A stretch of 64,000 nucleotides of DNA from UBA1429 sp964482225 (lineage in GTDB: Bacteria; Chloroflexota; Anaerolineae; UBA1429), in the NCBI GenBank assembly GCA_964482225.1, contig CAYZWT010000013.1, positions 43,691 through 107,690 on the forward strand, written 5' to 3'. The stretch's first letter is position 1, and each line of letters starts with the position of its first letter. This document shows, piece after piece, positions 30,062-37,672 of this stretch. Position numbers and translations under genes: made by a program. The notes below the pieces were generated by a model. It had not been told where the DNA came from. It saw nothing but the letters and a program-made list of their open reading frames with translations, and made no database searches.

Positions 30062-31333
30062 CTAGGCTGCCGCCGAGCAACGCCCGAGCCGGATATGCTC
30101 CTCGAACTCGCCCCGAAAGCGCCCCAGGATCCCGCCGATGGCCGAGACCAGCGCGTCGCCCATAGGGCAAAAGGTGTGCCCCGCGATGCCCTGGCATAGG
30201 ACGTCCAGCCGCTCCAGGTCCTCCGGCACGCCCTGCCCGGCCTCGATCTTTTCCAGCACCTGCATGGCCCGCTGCGAGCCCACGCGGCAGGGCGTACAAC
30301 GCCCGCAGCTTTCATGGGCGAAAAAGCGCGCCGAGCGCCGCGCCACATCCACCATGCAGGTATCCTCGTCCAGCACGATGACTGCCCCCGTGCCCAGGGC
30401 CGAGCCCGCCTCCGCCAGCGACTCGAAATCGAGGGCGGTATCCAACTGGTCGGCGGTCAGAGGCGGCGTCGAGGCGCCTCCGGGGATCACGGCCTTGATG
30501 GCCTTGTCGCCCGGCACCCCGCCGGCGTGCTCATAGAGCAACTCGCGCAGCGAGATGCCCAGGGGGAACTCGTACACCCCCCGGCGATAGACGTGGCCGC
30601 TGACGCAAAAGATCTTGGGGCCGGTGCTCTTTTCCGTGCCGATGCCGGCGTACCACTCGGCGCCGTGCAGCACGATATGCGGCACGTTGGCCAAGGTCTC
30701 GACGTTGTGTACCAGGGTGGGGTGCCCCCAGTAGCCCTTCTGGGCCGGATAGGGCGGCTTGAGGCGGGGCTCGCCCCGGCGCCCCTCCAGCGAGTTGATC
30801 ATGGCCGTCTCTTCGCCGCAGATGTAGGCCCCCGCGCCCCGGTGCACGCTCATCTCCAGGCTGTAGCCGCTGCCCAGGATGTTCTGGCCCAGGAACCCCT
30901 GGGCATAGGCGTCGGCGATGGCCTTGATCCAGCTCTTGACGCCGCGAAAGAACTCGCCCCGGATGTAGACAAAGGCGCGCCCGGCGCCCACGGCATAGGC
31001 GGCGATGATGGCCCCCTCGATGATCTGGTGGGGGTCCTTTTCCACCAGCTCGCGGTCCTTGAAGGTCCCGGGCTCGCCCTCGTCGGTATTGACGCACAGG
31101 TAGTTCGGCTCAGCGCCCCCTTGCGGCATAAAGCCCCACTTGAGGCCCGCAGGAAAGCCCGCGCCGCCCCGCCCGCGCAGCTTGCTCGCCTTGACCAGGT
31201 CAATCAGCTCGGCAGGGGTATAGCCGCGCAGCGCCTTGGCCAAGGCCGCATAGCCGCCATTTTGCATATAGACATCTATGCTATCCGAGCGCGGCAGAGC
31301 CGTTCGCCTGAGTAGAATCGGTTCGAATGTCAT
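30062..31333 (-). CDS. nuoF: NADH-oxidising subunit NuoF / HydB-like (FMN, NADH, 4Fe-4S)
   Basis: 423 residues. The FMN/NADH site is GRGGAGFPAGLKW (54-66) and the CVNTDEGEPGTFKDR loop follows. The [4Fe-4S] ligands are C343, C346, C349 and C389 (ESCGRCTPC...HTFCP). It takes electrons from NADH and passes them through NuoE-type clusters. Its start overlaps the nuoE stop (ATGA). No other complex I or hydrogenase subunit is nearby, so the acceptor is unknown: a hydrogenase, formate dehydrogenase or free ferredoxin/flavodoxin is possible. It lacks the extra N- and C-terminal ferredoxin domains of HydB. Confidence 0.95.
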   Translation of the reverse strand: MTFEPILLRRTALPRSDSIDVYMQNGGYAALAKALRGYTPAELIDLVKASKLRGRGGAGFPAGLKWGFMPQGGAEPNYLCVNTDEGEPGTFKDRELVEKDPHQIIEGAIIAAYAVGAGRAFVYIRGEFFRGVKSWIKAIADAYAQGFLGQNILGSGYSLEMSVHRGAGAYICGEETAMINSLEGRRGEPRLKPPYPAQKGYWGHPTLVHNVETLANVPHIVLHGAEWYAGIGTEKSTGPKIFCVSGHVYRRGVYEFPLGISLRELLYEHAGGVPGDKAIKAVIPGGASTPPLTADQLDTALDFESLAEAGSALGTGAVIVLDEDTCMVDVARRSARFFAHESCGRCTPCRVGSQRAMQVLEKIEAGQGVPEDLERLDVLCQGIAGHTFCPMGDALVSAIGGILGRFRGEFEEHIRLGRCSAAA

Positions 31334-31785
31334 CGCCTCGCCTCCAACTCGTCCAGGATCGTGTCAACCTCCCCCAGGGTAAGGTTGGTGTACAAGGTAT
31401 CGTTGATGCGCATGGCGGGCGAAGAGCCGCAAGCCGCCAGGCATTGCACGATCTGCAGGCCAAAACGCCCATCCTCCGTGACCCCGCCCGGGCCGATCCC
31501 CAGCCGATCCTGTACATGGGCGATCAGATCCTCGGCGCCGCCCGCCAGGTGGCAAGAGAGCCCTTCGCACACCTGGATCAGATAGCGGCCTGTGGGCTCG
31601 GTGCGGAACATCGAGTAAAAGGTGGCCGTGCTATAGACCTCGCCCGAGCTCATGCCCAGGCGTTGGGCCACCCGCTCGACAGCCTCTTGTGTCAGATGGC
31701 CGTATTGCTCCTGGGCCATGTATAGGGCCGTGAGCAACATGGCCCGCTTGGCCGGATCCATTTCTGCATAGTACCCTGGCGTCAT
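31330..31785 (-). CDS. nuoE: Thioredoxin-fold [2Fe-2S] subunit NuoE / HydC-like
   Basis: 151 residues, with a helical N-terminus and then a thioredoxin-like [2Fe-2S] domain. The ligands are C73, C78 (QVCEGLSC), C115 and C119 (QCLAAC). It partners NuoF. AGGAGAGG precedes ATG 31785. It starts 11 bases after the upstream receiver gene's stop, which places the two redox subunits inside the signalling operon. Confidence 0.95.
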   Translation of the reverse strand: MTPGYYAEMDPAKRAMLLTALYMAQEQYGHLTQEAVERVAQRLGMSSGEVYSTATFYSMFRTEPTGRYLIQVCEGLSCHLAGGAEDLIAHVQDRLGIGPGGVTEDGRFGLQIVQCLAACGSSPAMRINDTLYTNLTLGEVDTILDELEARR

Positions 31786-31796
31786 GCTCCTCTCCT

Positions 31797-32195
31797 TTAC
31801 AGGGTGCCTCCCGTCAGCTCTGCCACGCGGCGCAACAGCGTCGTCGGGTCCAGCGGCTTGCGCATAAAGGCGTCCAGCCGCACATGTCCATTGTTGGGGA
31901 ATACGCCCTCGTCCGTCTCGCTCACAATGGCCGAAACCATGAGCACGGGCACGCCCCGTAGCAGAGGATCGGCCGACATCCGGCGGCTCACAGACCAACC
32001 ATTGAGCGCATACGACATCATGACATCCACGATCACCAGATCGGGGCAATGGTTCTGCATGATCTCCAGTGCGGCATCGGTGTTGGCGGCCGTGCGCACG
32101 GCATAGCCGCCCGCTTCGAGCACGATGGTCACGAAATCGAGAAAATCCGGGTCATCGTCTACCACCAGGACGGCCTTTTGCGCGCATTCGGGCAT
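31797..32195 (-). CDS. Stand-alone response-regulator receiver (operon RR2)
   Basis: 132 residues, receiver only. The acidic pocket is DDD (13-15) and the phospho-acceptor is D57 (LVIVDVMM). The conserved lysine is in MRKPL. Here the shared segment is VFPNNGHVRLDAF, the most divergent of the four. A purine-rich AGAGAGGGGG site precedes ATG 32195. The protein lies between RR3 and nuoE. Confidence 0.88.
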   Translation of the reverse strand: MPECAQKAVLVVDDDPDFLDFVTIVLEAGGYAVRTAANTDAALEIMQNHCPDLVIVDVMMSYALNGWSVSRRMSADPLLRGVPVLMVSAIVSETDEGVFPNNGHVRLDAFMRKPLDPTTLLRRVAELTGGTL

Positions 32196-32232
32196 AGGGT
32201 CCCCCTCTCTCTGGCGCAGCCCTTGCCTACTC

Positions 32233-32616
32233 CTATGATGGCTTGCCGATCAACCGGCGCACCCTGCTCAGTAGCTGGTCAGGCTGAACGGGTTTGGAGA
32301 TCCAGCCATCCACGGGCAGATACTCATCGGTCGGGAACATGGGCGCCATGGGGCTGTCGGTGATGGACGAGATCATCAGGATGGGGATGCCGTGTAGCGC
32401 CTCGTCCTCTTCGATGCGGTGGGCCAGGTTGACGCCATCCAGGGGCCCCGCCATCATCACATCCAGCAATAGGAGCTGGGGCGGGCTCTCGCGCAAGGTG
32501 CGCATCGCTTCCTCGCCATTGGCGGCCGTCTCGACGGCATAGCCCTCTGCCGCCAGGATCATGCGGGTGATCTCGACAAAGTCGGGATCATCATCTACGA
32601 CCAGCACGGTAGTCAT
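32233..32616 (-). CDS. Stand-alone response-regulator receiver (operon RR3)
   Basis: 127 residues, receiver only. The pocket is DDD (8-10), phospho-acceptor D52 (LLLLDVMM) and K108 (ISKPV). The segment MFPTDEYLPVDGW is shared with RR1 and the fusion protein. Its ATG overlaps the stop of the AsnC-receiver gene by 4 bases, so expression is coupled to it. Confidence 0.9.
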   Translation of the reverse strand: MTTVLVVDDDPDFVEITRMILAAEGYAVETAANGEEAMRTLRESPPQLLLLDVMMAGPLDGVNLAHRIEEDEALHGIPILMISSITDSPMAPMFPTDEYLPVDGWISKPVQPDQLLSRVRRLIGKPS

Positions 32617-33461
32617 GGTGACCTCCCATTTCCGCTGCGCTCCAGCAGGCGCCGCACCTCGGATACGAGCTTGCTTGGGGCAATCGGCTTGCTGATAAAG
32701 TTGTCTATCAGGTTGTCCTCGTCGGTGGGGAACATGCCCAGATAGTCAGAGCTGGTGATCGAGCTGACCACCAGGATGGGGGTATGGCGAATCTTGGGGT
32801 TGGAGCGAATGCGCCAACTGGCGTCCCAGCCATCCAGCACGCCATCCATCATGATGTCCAGGATCACCAGGCTGGGCGGGTCGGCGATCATGGCCCTGAG
32901 GGCCTCGGCGCCGCTGGGCGCCGTCTGGGTGACAAACCCCTCCTGATCGAGCACCATGCGGGTAACCTCGACGAAATCGGGGTCATCATCCACGATCAGG
33001 ATGGTGGGCCGGGGCGGCGGCGGGGGCGCCCACTGGTGCCCCTCCTTCTCGATGTGCAGCACATGGGCCGTCTGCGTGCGCGTGATGCCGGCGATGCGGC
33101 TGATGCGGTCGTTCAGGAACGCCACCAGATGCGCATCGGTCTCAAAGGCGGCCTCGACCACCAGATCGTACTCGCCCGTGAGCCACTTGACCGAGAGCAC
33201 CTCGGGCATCCCGCCCAGGAGCCTGCTCACCCGATCCAACTGGGCCAATTCGACGGTCATAGAGATCATGGCCCGCGTCGCCAGGCCCACGGCCTGCGGC
33301 TCCACCAGGCCGCGAATCTGCAACTCGCCCGAAGAGAGCAGGCGCTCGATCCGCTTGCGGATGGTCCCTTCCGAGACGCCCAGCTCGCGGGCGATCTCGA
33401 CGTTGGAGCGCCGTCCATCCTGATGCAAGAGACGGACAATCTGCCGGTCGGTGTGATCCAT
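32613..33461 (-). CDS. AsnC/Lrp-type regulator fused to a receiver domain
   Basis: 282 residues in three parts. Residues 1-60 are an AsnC-type helix-turn-helix (DRQIVRLLHQDGRRSNVEIARELGVSEGTIRKRI). About 63-140 is the Lrp/AsnC ligand-binding (RAM) domain (WLTGEYDLVVEAAFET...). A Pro linker (146-150) leads to a receiver domain with DDD (158-160), D202 and K258, and the MFPTDEDNLIDNF segment. It is the only DNA-binding protein of the operon and could convert phosphorylation into DNA binding. ATG 33461 has GGAGG six bases upstream. Two palindromes at its promoter suggest self-regulation. Confidence 0.9.
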   Translation of the reverse strand: MDHTDRQIVRLLHQDGRRSNVEIARELGVSEGTIRKRIERLLSSGELQIRGLVEPQAVGLATRAMISMTVELAQLDRVSRLLGGMPEVLSVKWLTGEYDLVVEAAFETDAHLVAFLNDRISRIAGITRTQTAHVLHIEKEGHQWAPPPPPRPTILIVDDDPDFVEVTRMVLDQEGFVTQTAPSGAEALRAMIADPPSLVILDIMMDGVLDGWDASWRIRSNPKIRHTPILVVSSITSSDYLGMFPTDEDNLIDNFISKPIAPSKLVSEVRRLLERSGNGRSP

Positions 33462-33488
33462 GAATGCCTCCACCTCTTTTCGTAATGC

Positions 33489-33517
33489 AGCATAGCACAT
33501 GATGACGATTTCGTCAA
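33489..33517 (-). promoter_or_regulatory. Promoter of the AsnC-receiver/nuoEF operon
   Basis: On the minus strand TTGACG (33517-33512), a 17-base spacer, TATGCT (33494-33489), 28 bases before the start codon. The palindrome at 33503-33516 overlaps the -35 and spacer. Confidence 0.65.
33503..33516. promoter_or_regulatory. Putative AsnC/Lrp-type operator, site 1
   Basis: TGACGA-TT-TCGTCA, a 14-base palindrome overlapping the operon promoter. Its centre is 31.5 bases from the centre of a second ACGA-N3-TCGT site, which is three helical turns. Binding by the first gene product is inferred. Confidence 0.5.
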
Positions 33518-33535
33518 TAGATTCGGCGATCTGAT

Positions 33536-33546
33536 ACGAAAATCGT
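33536..33546. promoter_or_regulatory. Putative AsnC/Lrp-type operator, site 2
   Basis: ACGA-AAA-TCGT, upstream of the -35 box and on the same helical face as site 1. Confidence 0.45.
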
Positions 33547-33607
33547 CACAGAGCAGCGGCAAGAGAGGGCGCAACCAGACGGGGAAAGCGATAGGAGGTG
33601 AGACGCC

Positions 33608-34822
33608 TTAGCGTCCCGAGGGGCCGGGCATGCGGCGCTTGGCAGCGCTGAGTACCTGGAATTGGGGCGTACGGGCCAGCACATCCACATGGCCAAAGCG
33701 CTCCTCCAGCATGCGCTGGTAGGTCAGGAAGCGGTTGGCCACCAGCACCAGCCGCCCGTTGCGCTCCAGGGCGTCATAGGACTCTTGGATGAACGCGGAG
33801 GTCATCTCCAGGCTCACCGCGTGGCCCGCGTGAAACGGGGGGTTGCTGGCGATCAGGGTGAACGTGCGCCCCGCCACAGCGGCCAAGCCGTCGCCGTGCA
33901 GCACGGGCGCGCCCACAACGCCATTGTGGGCCAGGGTCTCGCGGGCGCACTGGCACGCCAGGCTATCCACGTCCACCAGGGTCACGCTGCCCTGGGGCGC
34001 CTGGAGGGCCAGGTGCAGGCCCACGACGCCATAGCCACAGCCCAGGTCCAGGGCCTGCTCATCGGGCCGTACAGATACGGTCTCCAACAGCAGGCGGGTG
34101 CCCTCATCCAGGCCATCCCGTGAAAAGACCCCCGGCCGGGCATACAGGGTGCGCTCCGCCCCGGCCACCGGCGCGCCGAACGTGGCAAAGGCGCCTTCCA
34201 GCAGGCCGGGCTGCCGGAACGGCTCGGGCAGCGGATCGGGCAAGGCCGTGGGGCGGGTGAACTGCGCCACCCGGTTGCCGCCCTTGTAGCTCAACAGGGC
34301 GCCCGGCCCCAGCAGGGTCTCGGCATCCTGCATAAAGCTCTTGACGCCGCCGCGATTGGCCCCGGCGATATAGATGCGCCCGCCCGGCGCCGTCGCCAGC
34401 GCCACGTTCAGCAGCCAGAGGCGCGCCAGATCGCGCCCCTTGGGCATGGGCAGGAGCGCCACATCCCAGGGGCCCTGGTCGGGGTGCGGCGCGATGGCGG
34501 CCACGCCCACCCCCGCCAGGTCGTTGCGGTCGCACGTGGCGCGGGCCATCTGGGCTGCCACCCAGTTGGTATCCAGGCAGGTTACGTTGCGCGGCGAGGT
34601 ATGATGAGCGGCCCAGACCGCCAGGGCGCCGTGGCCGCAGGGGCCCACCAGCACCCGTTCTCCGGGGGCGATCTCGGCCTCGGCGGCCAGCAGCGCTGTG
34701 GCGGGGGTCACCTGGTCCCACTCGGGGAATCCGGGGCGCGTCACCAGGGTCAGCGACAGATCGCCCAGTTCGGCGGCAAGCTGGCGCGGCTGGCGATAGG
34801 CGCTCAGCTCTGGGCTCGGCAT
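33608..34822 (-). CDS. RsmC-like class I SAM-dependent methyltransferase
   Basis: About 404 residues with two methyltransferase-like halves. The N-terminal half has a degenerate SAM fold (ERVLVGPCGHGALAVWAA). The C-terminal half is active-looking, with DLGCGYGVVGLHLA (about 259) and the SNPPFH motif (about 326) of RsmC/RlmG rRNA guanine-N2 methyltransferases. The likely target is a guanine in 16S or 23S rRNA. The first ATG (34828) is only 2 bases from GAGGAG; ATG 34822 is better placed and is chosen. The next gene starts after 146 bases with its own promoter. Confidence 0.85.
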   Translation of the reverse strand: MPSPELSAYRQPRQLAAELGDLSLTLVTRPGFPEWDQVTPATALLAAEAEIAPGERVLVGPCGHGALAVWAAHHTSPRNVTCLDTNWVAAQMARATCDRNDLAGVGVAAIAPHPDQGPWDVALLPMPKGRDLARLWLLNVALATAPGGRIYIAGANRGGVKSFMQDAETLLGPGALLSYKGGNRVAQFTRPTALPDPLPEPFRQPGLLEGAFATFGAPVAGAERTLYARPGVFSRDGLDEGTRLLLETVSVRPDEQALDLGCGYGVVGLHLALQAPQGSVTLVDVDSLACQCARETLAHNGVVGAPVLHGDGLAAVAGRTFTLIASNPPFHAGHAVSLEMTSAFIQESYDALERNGRLVLVANRFLTYQRMLEERFGHVDVLARTPQFQVLSAAKRRMPGPSGR

Positions 34823-34882
34823 GGGCATTGCTCCTCGTATGGTACCTGCATCTGGCGCCCGGGTTGCGCAGGCATCTAGCTA

Positions 34883-35005
34883 CCCTCACCCCCGCAATGC
34901 CGCGACGCTCTCCGAGCGTGTGGCATTGCCTCCCCCCTCCCACAGAGTTGTGGGAGAGGGGTCTTACATGCTGTCTATTGATGTTTTCTCGCGTGAGGGT
35001 GAGGG
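34883..35005. repeat. Palindromic dispersed repeat, family 2, copy 2
   Basis: It opens with CCCTCACCCCCGC and ends with GTGAGGGTGAGGG. Internal hairpins include ACGCTC-TC-CGAGCGT and CCCCTCCCACA...TGTGGGAGAGG. It shares its outer arms and C-rich start with the element at 22829-22908. It lies between the DUF4129 gene and the RsmC-like gene. Confidence 0.6.
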
Positions 35006-35052
35006 CCACAAACCGCACCGTCCGGTGACTCGTTTGCGACGCCTCTCTCGAC

Positions 35053-36495
35053 TCAGCGGCGCCCCACCCTGCGAGGCTGAGCCAGCCCCTCTACAGCGGC
35101 CTGCGAAGACTGGCGAGCCTCTTCGGCCAACACCTCGGGCGGCTCGGCGTCGCCATAGCGCGCCTGCAGATAGGCGGCGCTCAGCGCGCCCACGGGCGCC
35201 TGGGCGGCAGGGGCGGCCTCGGCCAGCGTATCGCCATAGGCGCTCACGGTCTGGCCCCGGCGGCGCGCCAGCCCCCGCTCGCGGGCATTCAGCAGCAACA
35301 GCCGGTACGCTTGGCGGATGCGGTGGCGTGGGTCTGCCAGGTCCAACGCCTCGGCAAACAGCTCTCGACGCCGGCGGCGGCCCAGGCCGTCGAACAGGCC
35401 CCGCCAGCGCTCCAACAGCAGCTCCTTGCTCCACACAAACTCGCGCTCCTCACTGGCGGTGGAGGTGTAGCGCGGACGCGAGCGCCGCCGCCAGGCCGCG
35501 ACAATCACGACGATCACCAGCGCGGCCAAAACGAGGGCTATCAGGATCACGCCCAAACCCTCGGGCAGGCTGGGCGGCGCCCCCGGCGTCAGCTCGAGAT
35601 CGGGGAACTGCTGGGTAAAGCTGGGGGGCAGTTCGCTCTCTTCGGCGGGCTGCGCGGCAGGCCCCCTCTGAAAGAGCCTGCCCATAAAGCTATAGCCCAT
35701 GTACAGCAGCCAAACGATCACCATGCCGACAAAGGCGATCACCTGGCCGATATAGCCCAGCAAGGGGCGCAGGCGCGCCAGCAGCGAGGCCATCGCCTCG
35801 GGCGCCAAAAAGAGGCTCAGCACCCAGCCCGCCGCCACGATGCCCAACATGGCCAACCCCATCGCGATGAGCCAGTAACGGCTCAGGGCCGGGCGCGGCA
35901 GCCCCCGCGCCACCTGATAGGCCAGATGGCCCGCCACGCTCAGCAGGGCCAGGGCCAGCAGACCGGCCAGCAGGAACACCACCAGGTCCTCGCCGCCCAC
36001 GGCCCCCGGCGAGGTTAGGGAGAGGAGCGCCAGCACCAGGATGCCGGCCACAAAGCCGTACATGAGCTGCTTGTGCTGGGTCCAGCGGGCCCTGGCGCCG
36101 CCGAACCAGAGGCCCAGCGTCGTCAGCAGCACGATCAGCCCGGCCGGGATGCCCTGTGAGAAATCCACCAGCCCCCCCAGGGCGCGCCAGGCCGACGCCG
36201 GCGACAGCGACGCCTCGGCCACCGCCACAGAGCCGATGACCACCAGCACCCCCGCGCCCGCCACGGCCCAGCGCCCGCCGCGCCGGTTCGCGAGAGCACG
36301 CGAGAGCCAGGCCGCCGCCAGCAGCACGGCGACGATGGCCCACCACGGGTACTCGACATCGCTGGGATAGGTCAAAACAGAGCCCAGCAGCAGGCTCAGG
36401 AGCGGCGTGAGCCAGGCCGCATACATGACCGCCGAGACGGCGGGGATGACCAGTTCCTCAAGCCAGCTCCAACGACTCCAAGCGGCGCCACGCAT
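35053..36495 (-). CDS. DUF4129-domain membrane protein
   Basis: 480 residues with about nine to ten membrane helices in the first 270 residues, a loop, one more helix (about 325-345), and a cytoplasmic C-terminal DUF4129 domain (LFAEALDLADPRHRIRQAYRLLLLNARERG...RRGQTVSAYGDTL). In related loci DUF4129 is joined to a transglutaminase; none is seen here. ATG 36495 has GGAGG upstream; the ATG four codons earlier overlaps that site. It overlaps the end of the DUF58 gene by 38 bases. Third gene of the moxR operon. Confidence 0.85.
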   Translation of the reverse strand: MRGAAWSRWSWLEELVIPAVSAVMYAAWLTPLLSLLLGSVLTYPSDVEYPWWAIVAVLLAAAWLSRALANRRGGRWAVAGAGVLVVIGSVAVAEASLSPASAWRALGGLVDFSQGIPAGLIVLLTTLGLWFGGARARWTQHKQLMYGFVAGILVLALLSLTSPGAVGGEDLVVFLLAGLLALALLSVAGHLAYQVARGLPRPALSRYWLIAMGLAMLGIVAAGWVLSLFLAPEAMASLLARLRPLLGYIGQVIAFVGMVIVWLLYMGYSFMGRLFQRGPAAQPAEESELPPSFTQQFPDLELTPGAPPSLPEGLGVILIALVLAALVIVVIVAAWRRRSRPRYTSTASEEREFVWSKELLLERWRGLFDGLGRRRRRELFAEALDLADPRHRIRQAYRLLLLNARERGLARRRGQTVSAYGDTLAEAAPAAQAPVGALSAAYLQARYGDAEPPEVLAEEARQSSQAAVEGLAQPRRVGRR

Positions 36496-37672
36496 CGCGT
36501 CCTCCAAGGTGGTGGGTGGGCAGGCTGGCGGGGAGCTCGGGCGCGTCCTCGCCGATGGTGAGCAGGATCACGGGGTGGCCCGAGGCCTGCATGGCGGCCA
36601 GGGCCTCCAGCGCCGCCGGTTGCGGCGTGGCGCTGATGGCCACCACAGTGGTGCCCAGGGGCAGCGACCGGCGCACGTCCTGGAGCATATCCTCAAAGCG
36701 CCGCCCACGAAATTCCTCCAGGGCCGCCAGATTCTCCAGCAGCACCTGCGCCTGGCTGGGGTGGCGCCCCGGCTTGACCAATTGCCAGTACTCGCCGGCA
36801 TCGCCGATGCTGTTGGCGCACAAGCCCACCATGATATGCTGATTGAGCGCTTCCAGCGCCAGCGAGGCCGCAGCGGTAGCGGCCAGCTCCAGATACTCTG
36901 GCTCGATGGCATAGGCGTCAACCACCGTCTGCACGTCCACGGCCAACATCAGCGCCAGGGTGTCGCTGGGCTCGAACACCTTGGTCTGCAAGCTGCCGGT
37001 GCGGGCTGTCGCCCGCCAATGGATGTAGCGCGGGTTATCGCCCGACACGTATTCGCGCACCTGGGCAAAGCGCAGTGGGTCTTCGATGACGCGCCGGCGG
37101 GCCAGCCAATCGCCCATAGGCCGCCCCGCCGGCAGCCCCAGCGCGCCCACGGGCACGATCTTGGGATAGACCGTGAGATGATCCACCTGGGGCATCTCGC
37201 GGCGCGATTGCCGCAGGCCGAACACGTCCCCCGAGACCATCTCGGCGGGGCCAAGCCGAAAGCGGCCCCGGTGCGCCCCCACCACCCGGTGGGTGTGGGT
37301 CACCCGCTCATACCAGCGCAGCGAGACCAGCGAGACCAATAGGTTCTTTTCAAGCGAGGCGGTGGGGCGCGTCTCGTCGGTGAGCAGTTGCAGTTTGCCG
37401 GGAAAGACATCGCTCACCGTCAGCCAGGCCAACGGCAACAGCTTGCGGTTGGTGAATTGCAGCGCAAGGGTGGTCTCCTGGCCATAGTCAATCTGGCTCT
37501 CGCCCAGGGAGCGGCGGTAGCTGACCTCATCCAGGCTGTGCAGGGTCCAATAGAGGCCCAGGGCTGCCGCACAGGCCAGCACCAACACCAGCAGGGCCAT
37601 CATCCCGCGCTGGAAGATGATCGCCAGCACGAACAGGATCAGCAGCAGCGCCCACCAGCCGGGGCCTTTCAT
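36458..37672 (-). CDS. DUF58 family protein (MoxR partner)
   Basis: 404 residues. Two N-terminal membrane helices (about 5-42) are followed by a beta-rich domain and the DUF58 core (YVSGDNPRYIHWRATARTGSLQTKVFEP, about 218-245), then a VWA-like segment (LALMLAVDVQTVVDAY). The family works with MoxR AAA+ ATPases in envelope or metal-centre maturation. The start overlaps the moxR stop (ATGA). Confidence 0.9.
   Translation of the reverse strand: MKGPGWWALLLILFVLAIIFQRGMMALLVLVLACAAALGLYWTLHSLDEVSYRRSLGESQIDYGQETTLALQFTNRKLLPLAWLTVSDVFPGKLQLLTDETRPTASLEKNLLVSLVSLRWYERVTHTHRVVGAHRGRFRLGPAEMVSGDVFGLRQSRREMPQVDHLTVYPKIVPVGALGLPAGRPMGDWLARRRVIEDPLRFAQVREYVSGDNPRYIHWRATARTGSLQTKVFEPSDTLALMLAVDVQTVVDAYAIEPEYLELAATAAASLALEALNQHIMVGLCANSIGDAGEYWQLVKPGRHPSQAQVLLENLAALEEFRGRRFEDMLQDVRRSLPLGTTVVAISATPQPAALEALAAMQASGHPVILLTIGEDAPELPASLPTHHLGGRDAWRRLESLELA

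Noticed and set aside
30062..31785. Annotating nuoEF as part of a [FeFe] hydrogenase (HydBC).
   Set aside because: No hydrogenase large subunit, and NuoF lacks the extra ferredoxin domains of typical HydB; only a NuoE/F-type call is supported.
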